Positions 35,673 to 45,080 of a stretch of 64,000 bases of DNA are shown piece by piece (position 1 is the first letter of the stretch; every line of letters starts with the position of its first letter). Made by a program: the position numbers and the translations under genes. Under the pieces are notes generated by a model. That model ran no database searches and had not been told where the DNA came from. It saw nothing but the letters and a program-made list of their open reading frames with translations. Source of the DNA: JBCBTD01 sp039818825 (lineage in GTDB: Bacteria; Pseudomonadota; Alphaproteobacteria; Geminicoccales; Geminicoccaceae); NCBI GenBank assembly GCA_039818825.1, contig JBCBTD010000002.1, positions 104,412-168,411 of the forward strand, in the 5' to 3' direction.

Positions 35673-35724
35673 ATCAGTCTGGGGGACTGGGGGTCGTGGG
35701 TTCGAATCCCGCCGCTCCGACCAT
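35673..35724 (+). repeat. Right attachment repeat (attR)
   Basis: Perfect 52-bp copy of the tRNA-Pro 3' part at 21521-21572. It contains the T arm and CCA but no 5' half, so it cannot form a tRNA. It marks the boundary between the island and the pst region. Confidence 0.92.
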
Positions 35725-35787
35725 GGCCGCGGAGCGGCGCCGAAGGCCCGCCATTGGCCCTGGGTCGTCGTCGATCGCCGTTCGGAC

Positions 35788-35805
35788 CCGTCACAAAACT
35801 GCCAC
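35788..35805 (+). promoter_or_regulatory. Possible PHO box upstream of pstS
   Basis: CCGTCAC, four A, then CTGCCAC: two 7-bp units 11 bp apart, close to the CTGTCAY-N4-CTGTCAY pattern bound by PhoB. A weaker third unit follows. It lies 77 bp before the pstS start, on the core side of attR, so island insertion left it intact. Match is imperfect. Confidence 0.5.
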
Positions 35806-35881
35806 ACGCTGCCGCTATGACCGCTTCAGGTCGTCGGGCTACTGCCGACGTTCTCTTAACTCATGGCACGCGGAGGCCACG

Positions 35882-36931
35882 TTGAAACTAATGATCTTGA
35901 CCAGTGCCGTCGCGCTCGCGGCCGGCACTTTCGCCGCGGGTCCGGCCTCGTCGCAAACCCGCGAGACGATCCGCATCGTCGGCTCGTCGACCGTGTTTCC
36001 CTACAACCAGGCCGTCGCGGAGGAGTTCGCGAACGTCACCGGCCAAGCGGCCCCGGTCGTGGAATCGACTGGTACCGGCGGCGGCATGAAGATCTTCTGC
36101 GGCGGCATCGGCCCCGAGCACGCGGACATCACCGGCGCGTCGCGGGCGATGACCGAGTCCGAATGGGAGCTCTGCCAGGGCAACGGTGTGACCGAGATCA
36201 GCGAGGCGCATATCGGCTCGGACGGTCTGTCGGTCGCGCACGCGATCGAGGGTCCGGACCTCGACCTGAGCGAGGAGCAGATCTTCAAGGCCCTCGCCGC
36301 CGAGATCGAGGTCGACGGTGAGATCGTCGCCAACCCGTACACGAGTTGGAACGAGGTCGACGCGTCGCTGCCCGACGCCCCGATCACCGTGTTCGGCCCG
36401 CCGCCGACCTCCGGCACTCGCGACGCCTTCGTCGAGCTCGTCATGCACGACGGCTGCAACGCTTCGCCGACGATCGCGGCGCTCGAGGACAGCGACGAGG
36501 AGCGCTGGGAACAGGTTTGCTCGCGGATGCGCCAGGACGGGCCCTTCATCGAGGCGGGCGAGAACGACAACCTCATCGTCCAGCGGCTCCAGCAGGACGC
36601 GAACGCCCTTGGCATCTTCGGCTACTCGTTCCTGTTCGAGAACCAGGACACGCTGAAGCCGGTCGCGATCAACGGCGTCGAACCGACCTTCGACACCATC
36701 GCTTCTGGCGACTATCCGGTCGCCCGGCCGTTGTTCTTCTACGTGAAGAATGCCCACCGCGGCGTGATCCCCGGCCTCGACGAGTTCATCGAGTTGTACA
36801 TGACGGACGAGGTGATGGGCCCGGGCGGTCTGCTCACCGAGCGCGGCCTCGTGCCGTTGCCGGACGCGGCCCGCGCCACCACCATCAAGGACGTGGTCGG
36901 CGGAGCGACGTTTACCCGCTACGGCTCCTGA
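35882..36931 (+). CDS. pstS: Phosphate ABC transporter substrate-binding protein
   Basis: 349 residues. Start TTG 35882 is preferred because GGAGG lies five bases upstream and it gives a proper signal peptide (KLMILTSAVALAAGTFAAG); ATG 35891 is the alternative. The mature protein begins TIRIVGSSTVFPYNQAVAEE and keeps the phosphate-site motifs GTGGGMKIFCGG, DITGASRAM and PPTSGTRDAF. It captures phosphate in the periplasm. The GC-rich hairpin after the gene probably lets it be made in excess over the membrane subunits. Confidence 0.95.
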   Translation: MKLMILTSAVALAAGTFAAGPASSQTRETIRIVGSSTVFPYNQAVAEEFANVTGQAAPVVESTGTGGGMKIFCGGIGPEHADITGASRAMTESEWELCQGNGVTEISEAHIGSDGLSVAHAIEGPDLDLSEEQIFKALAAEIEVDGEIVANPYTSWNEVDASLPDAPITVFGPPPTSGTRDAFVELVMHDGCNASPTIAALEDSDEERWEQVCSRMRQDGPFIEAGENDNLIVQRLQQDANALGIFGYSFLFENQDTLKPVAINGVEPTFDTIASGDYPVARPLFFYVKNAHRGVIPGLDEFIELYMTDEVMGPGGLLTERGLVPLPDAARATTIKDVVGGATFTRYGS

Positions 36932-36940
36932 GCAAGCTCT

Positions 36941-36967
36941 GGCCGCGGCGCCCTGCGCGCCGCGGCC
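36941..36967 (+). terminator. pstS-pstC intergenic hairpin (attenuator or 3'-end stabiliser)
   Basis: GGCCGCGGCGC and GCGCCGCGGCC pair perfectly over 11 bp around a 5-base loop, ten bases after the pstS stop. No T-run follows, so it may act by partial termination or by protecting the pstS transcript. Confidence 0.7.
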
Positions 36968-37003
36968 ATTGCGTGCTTGATCGTTCCCAAGGCCGAAGTC
37001 TTC

Positions 37004-38383
37004 ATGACCAGCACGATCCTCGTTGCCCTACTCGTCCTTTCGCTGGTCGCCTACGTCGTTGGACGCCGCCGCGCGGTGGGGTTCGTAGCCGGCGCAGACG
37101 GCAAGGTGCACTCCCGAGCCGTCTACCACGGCGCCTACGTGGCGGCTTGGGTCGGGGTTCCTGCTTTCTTGCTGATGATCTTGTGGCTGGTGGTGCAGGG
37201 CCCGGCCCTGGACCGGCTCATCCTGGCCACACTGCCTCCGCCCCTGGTCGAGGGACGCACGCCCGCCCAGTTGGCGCTGGTTCTTGCGGAAATCAAGAAC
37301 CTTGCCGCCGGCCTCGTGTTCGGCGAGCCGGGCGAGGAGATCCGCGCCGCGGCTGCGCGTTATGCACGCTGGCATTCGCTTGCCGGCTGGGCGATGTTCG
37401 TGGTCGTGCTCGCCGTCGCGGTGATTGCCCTCAGCATCACTCGCGCCCGGCTGACGCCGCGGTTCCGCGCCCGGCAGGGGTTCGAGCGGTTCGCGTCGGT
37501 GGTGATGATCGTCTGTTCGGTCGTGGCGATCCTCACGACCATCGGTATCGTCGGCTCGTTGCTTTACGAGGCGCTGCTGTTCTTTGCGCTGGTCCCGCCC
37601 CAGGATTTCTTTTTCGGCACGGCCTGGGAACCGCAGATCGCGCTGCGTCCCGACCAGATCGCCGGGGCCGGGGCTTTTGGCGCGGTGCCGGTCTTTCTCG
37701 GCACCCTCCTGATCGCCACCATCGCAATGACGGTCGCGGTCCCGATCGGGCTGCTGTCGGCGATCTACCTCGGCGAGTTCGCGAACGACCGGGTGCGCCG
37801 GGTCGTCAAGCCACTTCTCGAGATTCTGGCCGGCGTGCCCACGGTGGTCTACGGTTTCTTCGCGCTGCTGGTGGTTACCCCGGCGATCCGCGCCACGGGT
37901 GAGGTCCTCGGCATCCCAGTCTCGCCCAACACCGCACTTTCCGCCGGCGGCGTCATGGGCATCATGCTCATCCCGTTCATCTCGTCGCTGGCCGATGATG
38001 CCTTGAACGCGGTGCCTCGGGCGATGCGGGACGGCTCGCTGGCGATGGGCGCCACCAAGGCGGAGACGATGATGCGCGTGCTGCTACCGGCGGCGCTGCC
38101 CGGGGTCATGGGTGGCATCCTGCTAGCGCTGAGCCGCGCCGTCGGCGAAACCATGATCGTCGTCATGGCCGCTGGTCTCATCGCCACGATGACGTTCAAC
38201 CCGCTCGATTCCGTGACCACGGTGACCGTCCAGATCGTGACCCTCCTGATCGGTGACACCGCGTTCGACAATCCGAAGACGCTGGCGGCCTTTGCGCTCG
38301 GCCTCGTGCTGTTCCTGGCGACGCTCGGCCTCAACGTCATTGCCATCAGGATCGTGCGCCGCTACCGGGAGCGCTACGAATGA
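37004..38383 (+). CDS. pstC: Phosphate ABC transporter permease PstC
   Basis: 459 residues, longer than typical PstC because of an N-terminal extension of about 150 residues with two extra spans. The ABC permease core contains the EAA-type loop DGSLAMGATKAETMMRVLLP and TVAVPIGLLSAIYLGEF. LSRAVGETMIVVMAAG is a PstC hallmark. It pairs with PstA to form the channel. Its stop overlaps pstA by four bases. Confidence 0.95.
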   Translation: MTSTILVALLVLSLVAYVVGRRRAVGFVAGADGKVHSRAVYHGAYVAAWVGVPAFLLMILWLVVQGPALDRLILATLPPPLVEGRTPAQLALVLAEIKNLAAGLVFGEPGEEIRAAAARYARWHSLAGWAMFVVVLAVAVIALSITRARLTPRFRARQGFERFASVVMIVCSVVAILTTIGIVGSLLYEALLFFALVPPQDFFFGTAWEPQIALRPDQIAGAGAFGAVPVFLGTLLIATIAMTVAVPIGLLSAIYLGEFANDRVRRVVKPLLEILAGVPTVVYGFFALLVVTPAIRATGEVLGIPVSPNTALSAGGVMGIMLIPFISSLADDALNAVPRAMRDGSLAMGATKAETMMRVLLPAALPGVMGGILLALSRAVGETMIVVMAAGLIATMTFNPLDSVTTVTVQIVTLLIGDTAFDNPKTLAAFALGLVLFLATLGLNVIAIRIVRRYRERYE

Positions 38384-39675
38384 GCACGACCACCGACTCG
38401 ATCCTGACTGCGGCGCCCATCGACTGGCATTCGCAGGCGTCGGCGGCGCGCCGGCGCAAACGCTACGCCCAGGAGCGCAACCTGCGCTTGGCCGGTCTCG
38501 TCGCCATCACCATCGCGCTGGGCCTGCTGGCGATCCTCGTCGGCTCGCTCATACTGAACGGCTATCGAGCGTTCACCCAGACGATGATAGCCCTCGACGT
38601 CTACGTCGATCCCGAGGTCGTCGACCGCAACGACCCCACCGCCGGCAACTGGCGGCAGATTTACGACGATGCGATCGATCGGGCATTGCCGGACGAGACC
38701 GACGCCGAACGCCGCAGCATCAACGCGCTGGTCACCAACAACGCCCGGTTTTTGATCCGCGATCGGGTCGTGCGCGACCCGTCGTTGGTCGGGGAGACCG
38801 TGCGTATGAACGTGCCGGTGTCCGATCCCTTCGACCAGCTCAGCAAGGGGCTCGTTCAGCGCGCTACCCCCGAAGGCCAACGGCGCGTCTCCGACCTCGA
38901 CATCCAGGTGTTCGACCGGCTGGTCGCCGAGGGGCGGATCAGCCGGCCCTTCAACTGGGGCTTGTTCTTCAATTCCGACAGCCGCTTCCCAGAGCTTGCC
39001 GGTCTCGCGGGCGCGATCGTCGGCTCGTTCTTCGCACTCGTGGTCTGCTTTCTGTTGAGCTTCCCGCTGGGAGTGGGCGCCGCGGTCTACCTCGAGGAGT
39101 TTGCGCCGAAGAACCGTTGGACCGACTTCATCGAGGTAAACATCAACAATCTTGCGGCGGTGCCCTCGATCGTATTCGGTTTGCTGGGTCTGGCGGTCTT
39201 CCTGGGATGGTTCGGCATGCCGCGCTCAGCGCCCTTCGTCGGCGGTATGGTCTTGGCCCTGATGACGCTGCCGACGATGATCATCGTCACCCGCAACGCG
39301 CTCAAGGCGGTGCCGCCCTCGATCCGCGAGGCGGCGCTCGGCGTCGGTGCCTCGCGCCACGAAATGGTGGTCCACCACGTCCTGCCCTTGGCGATGCCGG
39401 GCATCCTCACGGGCACGATCATCGGCTTGGCGCAGGCACTGGGCGAGACGGCGCCGCTGCTGTTGATCGGCATGAACGCGTTCATCACAAGCCCACCCGG
39501 CGGCCTGTTCGAACCGGCGACCGCCCTGCCGACCCAGATCTTCATCTGGGCGGACAGTCCCGAGCGCGGGTTCGTGTCGCGGACCGCCGCGGGCATCCTG
39601 GTGCTGCTCGGTTTCTTGATCGTGATGAACGCGATCGCGATCTTTCTGCGACAGCGCCTCGAGCGCAAATGGTAG
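38380..39675 (+). CDS. pstA: Phosphate ABC transporter permease PstA
   Basis: 431 residues with a long periplasmic insertion after the first span, typical of the extended alphaproteobacterial PstA. The EAA loop reads IREAALGVGASRHEMVVHHV, and LGETAPLLLIGMNAFI is the PstA counterpart of the motif in PstC. It starts inside the pstC stop (ATGA) and precedes pstB by 27 bp. Confidence 0.95.
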   Translation: MSTTTDSILTAAPIDWHSQASAARRRKRYAQERNLRLAGLVAITIALGLLAILVGSLILNGYRAFTQTMIALDVYVDPEVVDRNDPTAGNWRQIYDDAIDRALPDETDAERRSINALVTNNARFLIRDRVVRDPSLVGETVRMNVPVSDPFDQLSKGLVQRATPEGQRRVSDLDIQVFDRLVAEGRISRPFNWGLFFNSDSRFPELAGLAGAIVGSFFALVVCFLLSFPLGVGAAVYLEEFAPKNRWTDFIEVNINNLAAVPSIVFGLLGLAVFLGWFGMPRSAPFVGGMVLALMTLPTMIIVTRNALKAVPPSIREAALGVGASRHEMVVHHVLPLAMPGILTGTIIGLAQALGETAPLLLIGMNAFITSPPGGLFEPATALPTQIFIWADSPERGFVSRTAAGILVLLGFLIVMNAIAIFLRQRLERKW

Positions 39676-39702
39676 TCGTTGCCCGGATCTGAGGACCGTA
39701 TC

Positions 39703-40545
39703 ATGAGCATCCAGCCCCTTCCTGCCGAGCCCGTGTCGGGCCCGGAGCCGTCCACGGCGACGGTCCGTCGGCCGCTCGACTTCGAGGCCGGCGCCAAGGT
39801 CGCCGCGAAGGGCGTCAGCGTGTTCTACGGCGCCAAACAGGCGCTGTTCGACGTCGATCTCGACGTCCCGTCGAACGCGATCACCGCGTTCATCGGCCCG
39901 TCCGGGTGCGGCAAGAGCACGTTCCTGCGCTCCATCAACCGCATGAACGACACCATCGACGGCGCGCGCATGGAAGGGCGGATCGAGCTCGACGGAGGCG
40001 ACGTCTACGATCCGAGCCTCGACGTCGTCGAACTGCGGGCGCGGGTCGGCATGGTCTTCCAAAAGCCCAACCCGTTCCCCAAGTCGATCTACGAGAACGT
40101 TGCCTACGGCCCACGCATCCACGGCTTTGCGCGGTCGAAGCCGGACCTCGACGCGATCGTCGAACGCAGCCTGCGCGGCGCCGCTCTCTGGGACGAGGTC
40201 AAGGACCGCTTGGACGAGATGGGCACCGGCCTTTCCGGTGGCCAGCAGCAGCGCTTGTGCATCGCCCGCGCGATCGCAGTGAGCCCCGAGGTGATCTTGA
40301 TGGACGAGCCGTGCTCGGCCCTCGACCCGATCGCTTCGGCGCGCGTCGAGGACCTGATGGGCGAGCTGCGCGAGAACTACACGATCATCATCGTCACCCA
40401 TTCGATGCAGCAGGCCGCCCGGGTCTCACAGAAGACGGCCTTTTTCCACGTCGGCTATCTGGTCGAAGAGGGGCCGACCCAGCAGATCTTCACCACGCCG
40501 CAGGACAAGCGCACGCAAGACTACGTCACAGGCCGGTTCGGCTGA
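39703..40545 (+). CDS. pstB: Phosphate ABC transporter ATP-binding protein
   Basis: 280 residues. Walker A GPSGCGKST, signature LSGGQQQRLCIARAIA and Walker B VILMDEPCSALDP are intact, and NRMNDTIDGARMEG and FQKPNPFPKSIYENV are PstB-specific. ATG 39703 follows GAGGA; an earlier TTG is weaker. The unusual N-terminal 30 residues are Pro-rich. Confidence 0.97.
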   Translation: MSIQPLPAEPVSGPEPSTATVRRPLDFEAGAKVAAKGVSVFYGAKQALFDVDLDVPSNAITAFIGPSGCGKSTFLRSINRMNDTIDGARMEGRIELDGGDVYDPSLDVVELRARVGMVFQKPNPFPKSIYENVAYGPRIHGFARSKPDLDAIVERSLRGAALWDEVKDRLDEMGTGLSGGQQQRLCIARAIAVSPEVILMDEPCSALDPIASARVEDLMGELRENYTIIIVTHSMQQAARVSQKTAFFHVGYLVEEGPTQQIFTTPQDKRTQDYVTGRFG

Positions 40546-40555
40546 GGAAGGTCAC

Positions 40556-41221
40556 GTGACCCAAGACCACACGCTCAAGTCGTTCGACCAGGATTTGGAC
40601 GAGCTTCGTCAGCTGCTCGGCGATCTCGCGACGTGGGTGACGGACGAGCTCGAACAGGCGATCCTAGCCCTGATATCGGGCAACGGGGCGGCGGCGGCCG
40701 AGGTGATCGAGCGTGACGCCACCGCCGATGCCCTGCAGCTGCAGATCCAAAAGGCGGCCGTCAACATCCTCGTGCGACACCAACCGGTCGCCATCGATCT
40801 TCGCGAGGTCGTCGCCACCGAGCGTATGGCCGGCGATCTGGAGCGGGTCGGGGACCACGCCAAGAACATCGCCAAGCGTACCATCGCCCTCGGCGCGCCC
40901 GTGCCCGAGGCTCATGCCGCCAGTGTCGAGCGGTTCGGCCGCGACGTCGAGCGGATGCTGCACAAGGTGCTGGACGCCTTGTCGAAGCGCGACGCCGTGG
41001 CGGCGCATCGTGCATGGTCCGACGACGAGCCTCTGGACGAGGCTCATGCGGACCTCTTCATGGTGCTGCTGAACGCCATGCAGGATGGCCGAACCTCGGT
41101 GCTGGTCGGCACGCACCTCCTGTTCGTCGCCAAGAGCCTGGAGCGGATCGGCGACCACGCCACCAACGTGGCCGAGGACATCCGCTTCATGGTGACGGGC
41201 CAGATCACCCCGCCGCGCTAG
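40556..41221 (+). CDS. phoU: Phosphate regulator PhoU
   Basis: 221 residues of two three-helix bundles, each with the metal-binding signature: ERMAGDLERVGDHAKNIAKR and AKSLERIGDHATNVAED. PhoU couples transporter state to PhoR signalling. It starts with GTG after AGGAAGG. No phoB or phoR follows; the next gene, putA, is convergent. Confidence 0.96.
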   Translation: MTQDHTLKSFDQDLDELRQLLGDLATWVTDELEQAILALISGNGAAAAEVIERDATADALQLQIQKAAVNILVRHQPVAIDLREVVATERMAGDLERVGDHAKNIAKRTIALGAPVPEAHAASVERFGRDVERMLHKVLDALSKRDAVAAHRAWSDDEPLDEAHADLFMVLLNAMQDGRTSVLVGTHLLFVAKSLERIGDHATNVAEDIRFMVTGQITPPR

Positions 41222-41253
41222 CGCCCGATCAAGAACGGAACGACCGCATTCGG

Positions 41254-44200
41254 CTAGCTACCGCTGGCCGCTAGCAAACTCGCGTTGCCGCCTGAGGCGG
41301 TCGTGTCGATGCACAAATGACGTTCGTGCACCAGCCACCTCGCGTCGGGCGGTCCGACCAGTAACGGCAGGATCGGCCCTTGGCGTGCCGCCAGCGCCTG
41401 TCGGCGGGCGCGCAGGGTGGGCGTCGGTTCCGCGGCACACACGACGGCGAAGCCGCTGAGCGTGGTGAGGTCGGCCGGCGCCAGTAGGCCGTCGATGCCG
41501 GCCACCGGGAGCCCGCGCTCGCGCCACGGAGCGATGCCGGCCTCGGCACCGGGCGCGACGACCACGGCGCGGCCGCCGACGCCGACCAACGCCGCGACAT
41601 GGTCGAGCAACGGGTCGAGATCGTTGCCGACGCAGAGGCCGGTCCCGCGCGGGTGCAGCCACAGGCGGTTGCTCTCGCCAGTCGGCCCCGGCAGATCGGC
41701 AGTCTTGGCGACGAGAGCCGCTGCACGCGTGGCGGCGGCTCGCTGGGTCGGCGACGTGGCGACGGCGTGAAGCAGCTCGACCGCCGTTTCGGCTTCGGTG
41801 GGCTGCGTGGCGACCAAGTCCAGGGCAGCTTGCACCGCGGCGGGTGGTACCGCCTCGGCTGATGCGGCCTCGCCTGTCGCTTCGACCACGCTTGCGGCGC
41901 GGCGCAAGCGGGCGACGTAGAACCGCCCGCCAGCCTTGGGCCCGGTGCCCGACAGCGCTTCGCCGCCGAAGGGCTGCGAGCCGACGACCGCGCCGATCTG
42001 GTTGCGGTTGACGTAGAGATTGCCGACGTGGGCGTGCTCGACCGCCAGCTGGACGCGGTCGTCGATCCGGCTGTGCAGGCCGAAGGTGAGCCCGTAGCCG
42101 CTGGCGTTGACCTCGGCGATCACCCGCTCGAGATCGGCGGCGCGGAAGGTCGCCAGATGGAGGACCGGGCCGAACACCTCGCGGCTGACGTCGCCGATGC
42201 CGTCGCAGCGGATCAGGGCGGGCCCGACGAAGCGGCCGCGCGCGGGCGCCGGTCGTTGTCGCAAGACGCGTCCGGCCGCGCGCTGGCCGTCGACATAGGC
42301 ATCGATGTCGTCCTGGGCAGCAGCATCGATCACCGGGCCCACGTCGGTGGCGAGGTTCCAGGGATCGCCCAGCGTCAGCTGCTCCATGGCGCCCTTCAGC
42401 ATCCGTACGGTGCGGTCCTCGACGTCCGCTTGGACGTAGAGCACGCGCAGCGCCGAGCAGCGTTGGCCGGCGCTTTGGAACGCGCTCGCCAGAACGTCGC
42501 GGACCGCCTGCTCCGGCAGCGCGGTCGAATCGACGATCATCGCGTTGATGCCGCCGGTCTCGGCGATCAGCGGGGCGGTGGGATCGAGCGCGGCGGCCAT
42601 CGTCCGGTGGATCGTCTGGGCGGTTGCCGTCGAGCCGGTGAAGACGACGCCAGCGATCCGCGGGTCGCCGGTGAGTGGTGCGCCCACGCGTTCGCCGTCG
42701 CCAGGCAGGCACTGCAGCGCCGTCCGCGGAACGCCCGCGTCGTGCAGCAGCCGGGTGGTGCGATCGGCGATCAAGGGCGTTTGCTCGGCGGGCTTGGCGA
42801 TCACCGCGTTGCCAGCGGCGAGGCATGCCGCCAGCTGGCCCGTGAAGATCGCCAGCGGGAAGTTCCAGGGGCTGATGCAGGCGACGACACCGAGTGCGGT
42901 GCCGGGCTCCGCCTGCTCCAGCCGCTCGGCCTCGGCGGCATAGTAGCGGAGGAAATCGACCGCCTCGCGCAGCTCGCCTACCGCATCGGGCAGAGTCTTG
43001 CCGGCCTCGCGAGCGAGCAACCCGAACAACTCGGCCGCGTTCGCCTCGTAGAGAGCGGCGGCGCGCTCCAGCACGGTGCGCCGCGTCACGACCGGTTCGG
43101 ACCAGGGCATGGCCGCCGCGACCGCTGCCTCCACGTCGGCCGCCGTCGCCTCTCGGACGGTGCCCACGCCGCGCTCGGGTGCCGCCGGCTCGACCATGGT
43201 CCGCTGGGGGCCCGGGGCGACCTCCACCGCCAGCCGCGGTGCTGCGGACCATTGGTGGTGGCGAAAGGGCGCCCGCGCCCGATCCAGCTCGTCGAGTGTC
43301 AGTGGATCGGTGAGGTCGAAGCCAAGGCTGTTGGTGCGATCGGGGCGGAACAGATCGCCCGGCGTCGATATCGCTGGATTGGGTTGGAGGCCGCCGGCGG
43401 TCGCCGCGGCGATCGGGTCGCGAGCCAAGTGCGCCGGCGGCACCGCTTCGTCGACGAGTTGGTTGACGAACGAGCTGTTGGCCCCGTTTTCCAACAATCG
43501 ACGGACGAGGTAGGCGAGCAGGTCTTCGTGGGCACCGACCGGCGCGTAGACCCGGCAGGCGACGTCGTAGTGTTCGCGGGCGAACGCGTGGACCGCTTCG
43601 CCCATGCCGTGCAGGCGTTGCAGCTCGAAGTCGCGCCGTTCTCCCGCCATGTGCATGACCGCGGCGACGCTGTGGGCGTTGTGGGTAGCGAACTGCGGGT
43701 AGATGCGGTCGGTCATGTCCAGCAGCTTGCGCGCGCAGGCGAGGAACGCGACGTCGCTGTGCGCCTTCCGGGTGAAGACCGGATAGCCCCCCAAACCCTG
43801 GACTTGGGCGCGCTTGATCTCGCTGTCCCAATACGCGCCCTTGACCAACCGGACCATGAGCCGCCGGCCGCGGTTCCGGCTCTCACCTTCGAGCCAGTCG
43901 ATCAGGAAGGGCGCGCGCTTCGCATAGGCCTGGACGACGACGCCGAACCCGTCCCAGCCGGCGAGCGCGGTGTCGTCGAGCACCGCGGCGATCACGTCGA
44001 GCGAGAGGTCGAGCCTGTCCGCCTCCTCGGCGTCGACGTTGAAGCCCATGTTGGCGGCGGCAGCGGCGCGGGCGAGGTCGCGAAGGGTGGGGACGAGCTC
44101 GTCCATCACCCGCCCACGCTGGCCGTGCTCGAACCGCGGGTGCAGCGCCGAGAGCTTGACCGAGATGCCGGGATTGGCGCGCACGTCGCCGGTGCACGCC

Positions 44201-44880
44201 GGAGCGAGTGCGGCGATGGCGTCGGCGTAGGCGGTGGCATAGCGCTCGGCATCGGCGACGGTACGCGCGGCTTCGCCGAGCATGTCGTAGGAATGGCGGT
44301 CGCCTTCGCGCTGGCCTTTGGCTGCCTGCGCCATGGCTTCGTCGATCGTCCGGCCCAGCACGAACTGTCGGCCCATTTCCCGCATCGCGCGGCCGACGGC
44401 GGTCCGCACCACCGGCTCGCCGAGCCGTCGGACGACGCTCCGCAGCGTCGCGACCACGCTCGCATCGTCGTCGGCGAGGACCCGCCCGGTGAGCAGCAAC
44501 GCCCAAGTCGATGCGTTGACCAGCGAGGACGCCGAGCGGCCGAGGTGGGCACCCCAATCGGCGGGCGCGATCTTGTCGGCGATCAACGCGTCGATGGTCT
44601 CGGCGTCCGGCACCCGCAAGAGCGCTTCGGCTAGGCACATCAGCGCGACGCCCTCGCGGGTCGAGAGCCCGTACTCGGTCAGGAACAAGTCCATCAGGCC
44701 GGGCTGCGCCGTGCGTCGGACGTGGATGACGATCCGCTCGGCCGTGGCGCTGACCGCCGCGCGGTCAGCGTCGTCGAGGCGGGTTTCGGCGATCAACGCA
44801 CGGACGAGGCTCGTTTCGTCGGCGAGGAGGTTGGCGCGCAGGCACGCGCGGAGCTCGGGTTCCGGCGGGGCGTCGGCCAT
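41254..44880 (-). CDS. putA: Bifunctional proline dehydrogenase / glutamate semialdehyde dehydrogenase
   Basis: 1208 residues. The PRODH barrel (FAD site) spans about 100-480, including VKLSALHPRFEH and LVKGAYWDSEIKRAQ. The aldehyde dehydrogenase domain follows with SPWNFPLAIFTGQLA, the Glu in ETGGINAMIVD and the catalytic Cys in SAGQRCSALRVLY. A C-terminal domain of about 200 residues is present. There is no N-terminal ribbon-helix-helix, so it is not the DNA-binding type of PutA. ATG 44880 has GGGGGAG three bases before it. It oxidises proline to glutamate. Confidence 0.96.
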   Translation of the reverse strand: MADAPPEPELRACLRANLLADETSLVRALIAETRLDDADRAAVSATAERIVIHVRRTAQPGLMDLFLTEYGLSTREGVALMCLAEALLRVPDAETIDALIADKIAPADWGAHLGRSASSLVNASTWALLLTGRVLADDDASVVATLRSVVRRLGEPVVRTAVGRAMREMGRQFVLGRTIDEAMAQAAKGQREGDRHSYDMLGEAARTVADAERYATAYADAIAALAPACTGDVRANPGISVKLSALHPRFEHGQRGRVMDELVPTLRDLARAAAAANMGFNVDAEEADRLDLSLDVIAAVLDDTALAGWDGFGVVVQAYAKRAPFLIDWLEGESRNRGRRLMVRLVKGAYWDSEIKRAQVQGLGGYPVFTRKAHSDVAFLACARKLLDMTDRIYPQFATHNAHSVAAVMHMAGERRDFELQRLHGMGEAVHAFAREHYDVACRVYAPVGAHEDLLAYLVRRLLENGANSSFVNQLVDEAVPPAHLARDPIAAATAGGLQPNPAISTPGDLFRPDRTNSLGFDLTDPLTLDELDRARAPFRHHQWSAAPRLAVEVAPGPQRTMVEPAAPERGVGTVREATAADVEAAVAAAMPWSEPVVTRRTVLERAAALYEANAAELFGLLAREAGKTLPDAVGELREAVDFLRYYAAEAERLEQAEPGTALGVVACISPWNFPLAIFTGQLAACLAAGNAVIAKPAEQTPLIADRTTRLLHDAGVPRTALQCLPGDGERVGAPLTGDPRIAGVVFTGSTATAQTIHRTMAAALDPTAPLIAETGGINAMIVDSTALPEQAVRDVLASAFQSAGQRCSALRVLYVQADVEDRTVRMLKGAMEQLTLGDPWNLATDVGPVIDAAAQDDIDAYVDGQRAAGRVLRQRPAPARGRFVGPALIRCDGIGDVSREVFGPVLHLATFRAADLERVIAEVNASGYGLTFGLHSRIDDRVQLAVEHAHVGNLYVNRNQIGAVVGSQPFGGEALSGTGPKAGGRFYVARLRRAASVVEATGEAASAEAVPPAAVQAALDLVATQPTEAETAVELLHAVATSPTQRAAATRAAALVAKTADLPGPTGESNRLWLHPRGTGLCVGNDLDPLLDHVAALVGVGGRAVVVAPGAEAGIAPWRERGLPVAGIDGLLAPADLTTLSGFAVVCAAEPTPTLRARRQALAARQGPILPLLVGPPDARWLVHERHLCIDTTASGGNASLLAASGS

Positions 44881-45080
44881 GATCTCCCCCAACTCGATAG
44901 GCCCAGCATTTTCTACCGAGAGGATCGAACGTGCCAGGGGTCGCGGTGGCGCACGAACGTCGGCGCAGCCGAAGGTCCAGGGTCCTGACGCTTCCCTCGT
45001 GCCAGGCGTCCAACTACATCGCCCGAAGTGGCACGGTGGGCCGTGCTTGGCGCCGCCGACCGACGAGAGGATTCAGGCCG

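Larger units (their letters stand above)
21521..35724. mobile_element. Integrative element inserted in tRNA-Pro
   Basis: A 14.2-kb segment bounded by a perfect 52-bp direct repeat, the left copy being the 3' part of tRNA-Pro(GGG). At the right end, reading inward, are a tyrosine recombinase, an unknown basic protein, an excisionase-like protein, a SpoVG-like protein, primase and RepA helicase. The left half holds DprA/phosphoribosyltransferase and QueC-cluster cargo. Base composition is visibly less GC-rich than the flanks in several places (for example 21640-23600 and 33480-33600). The layout is that of a P4-like satellite or integrated plasmid with self-replication genes. No conjugation or capsid genes are seen. 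Confidence 0.9.

Noticed and set aside
42028..44634. 868-codon plus-strand frame opposite putA
   Set aside because: PutA has complete motifs on the other strand; this frame has none.
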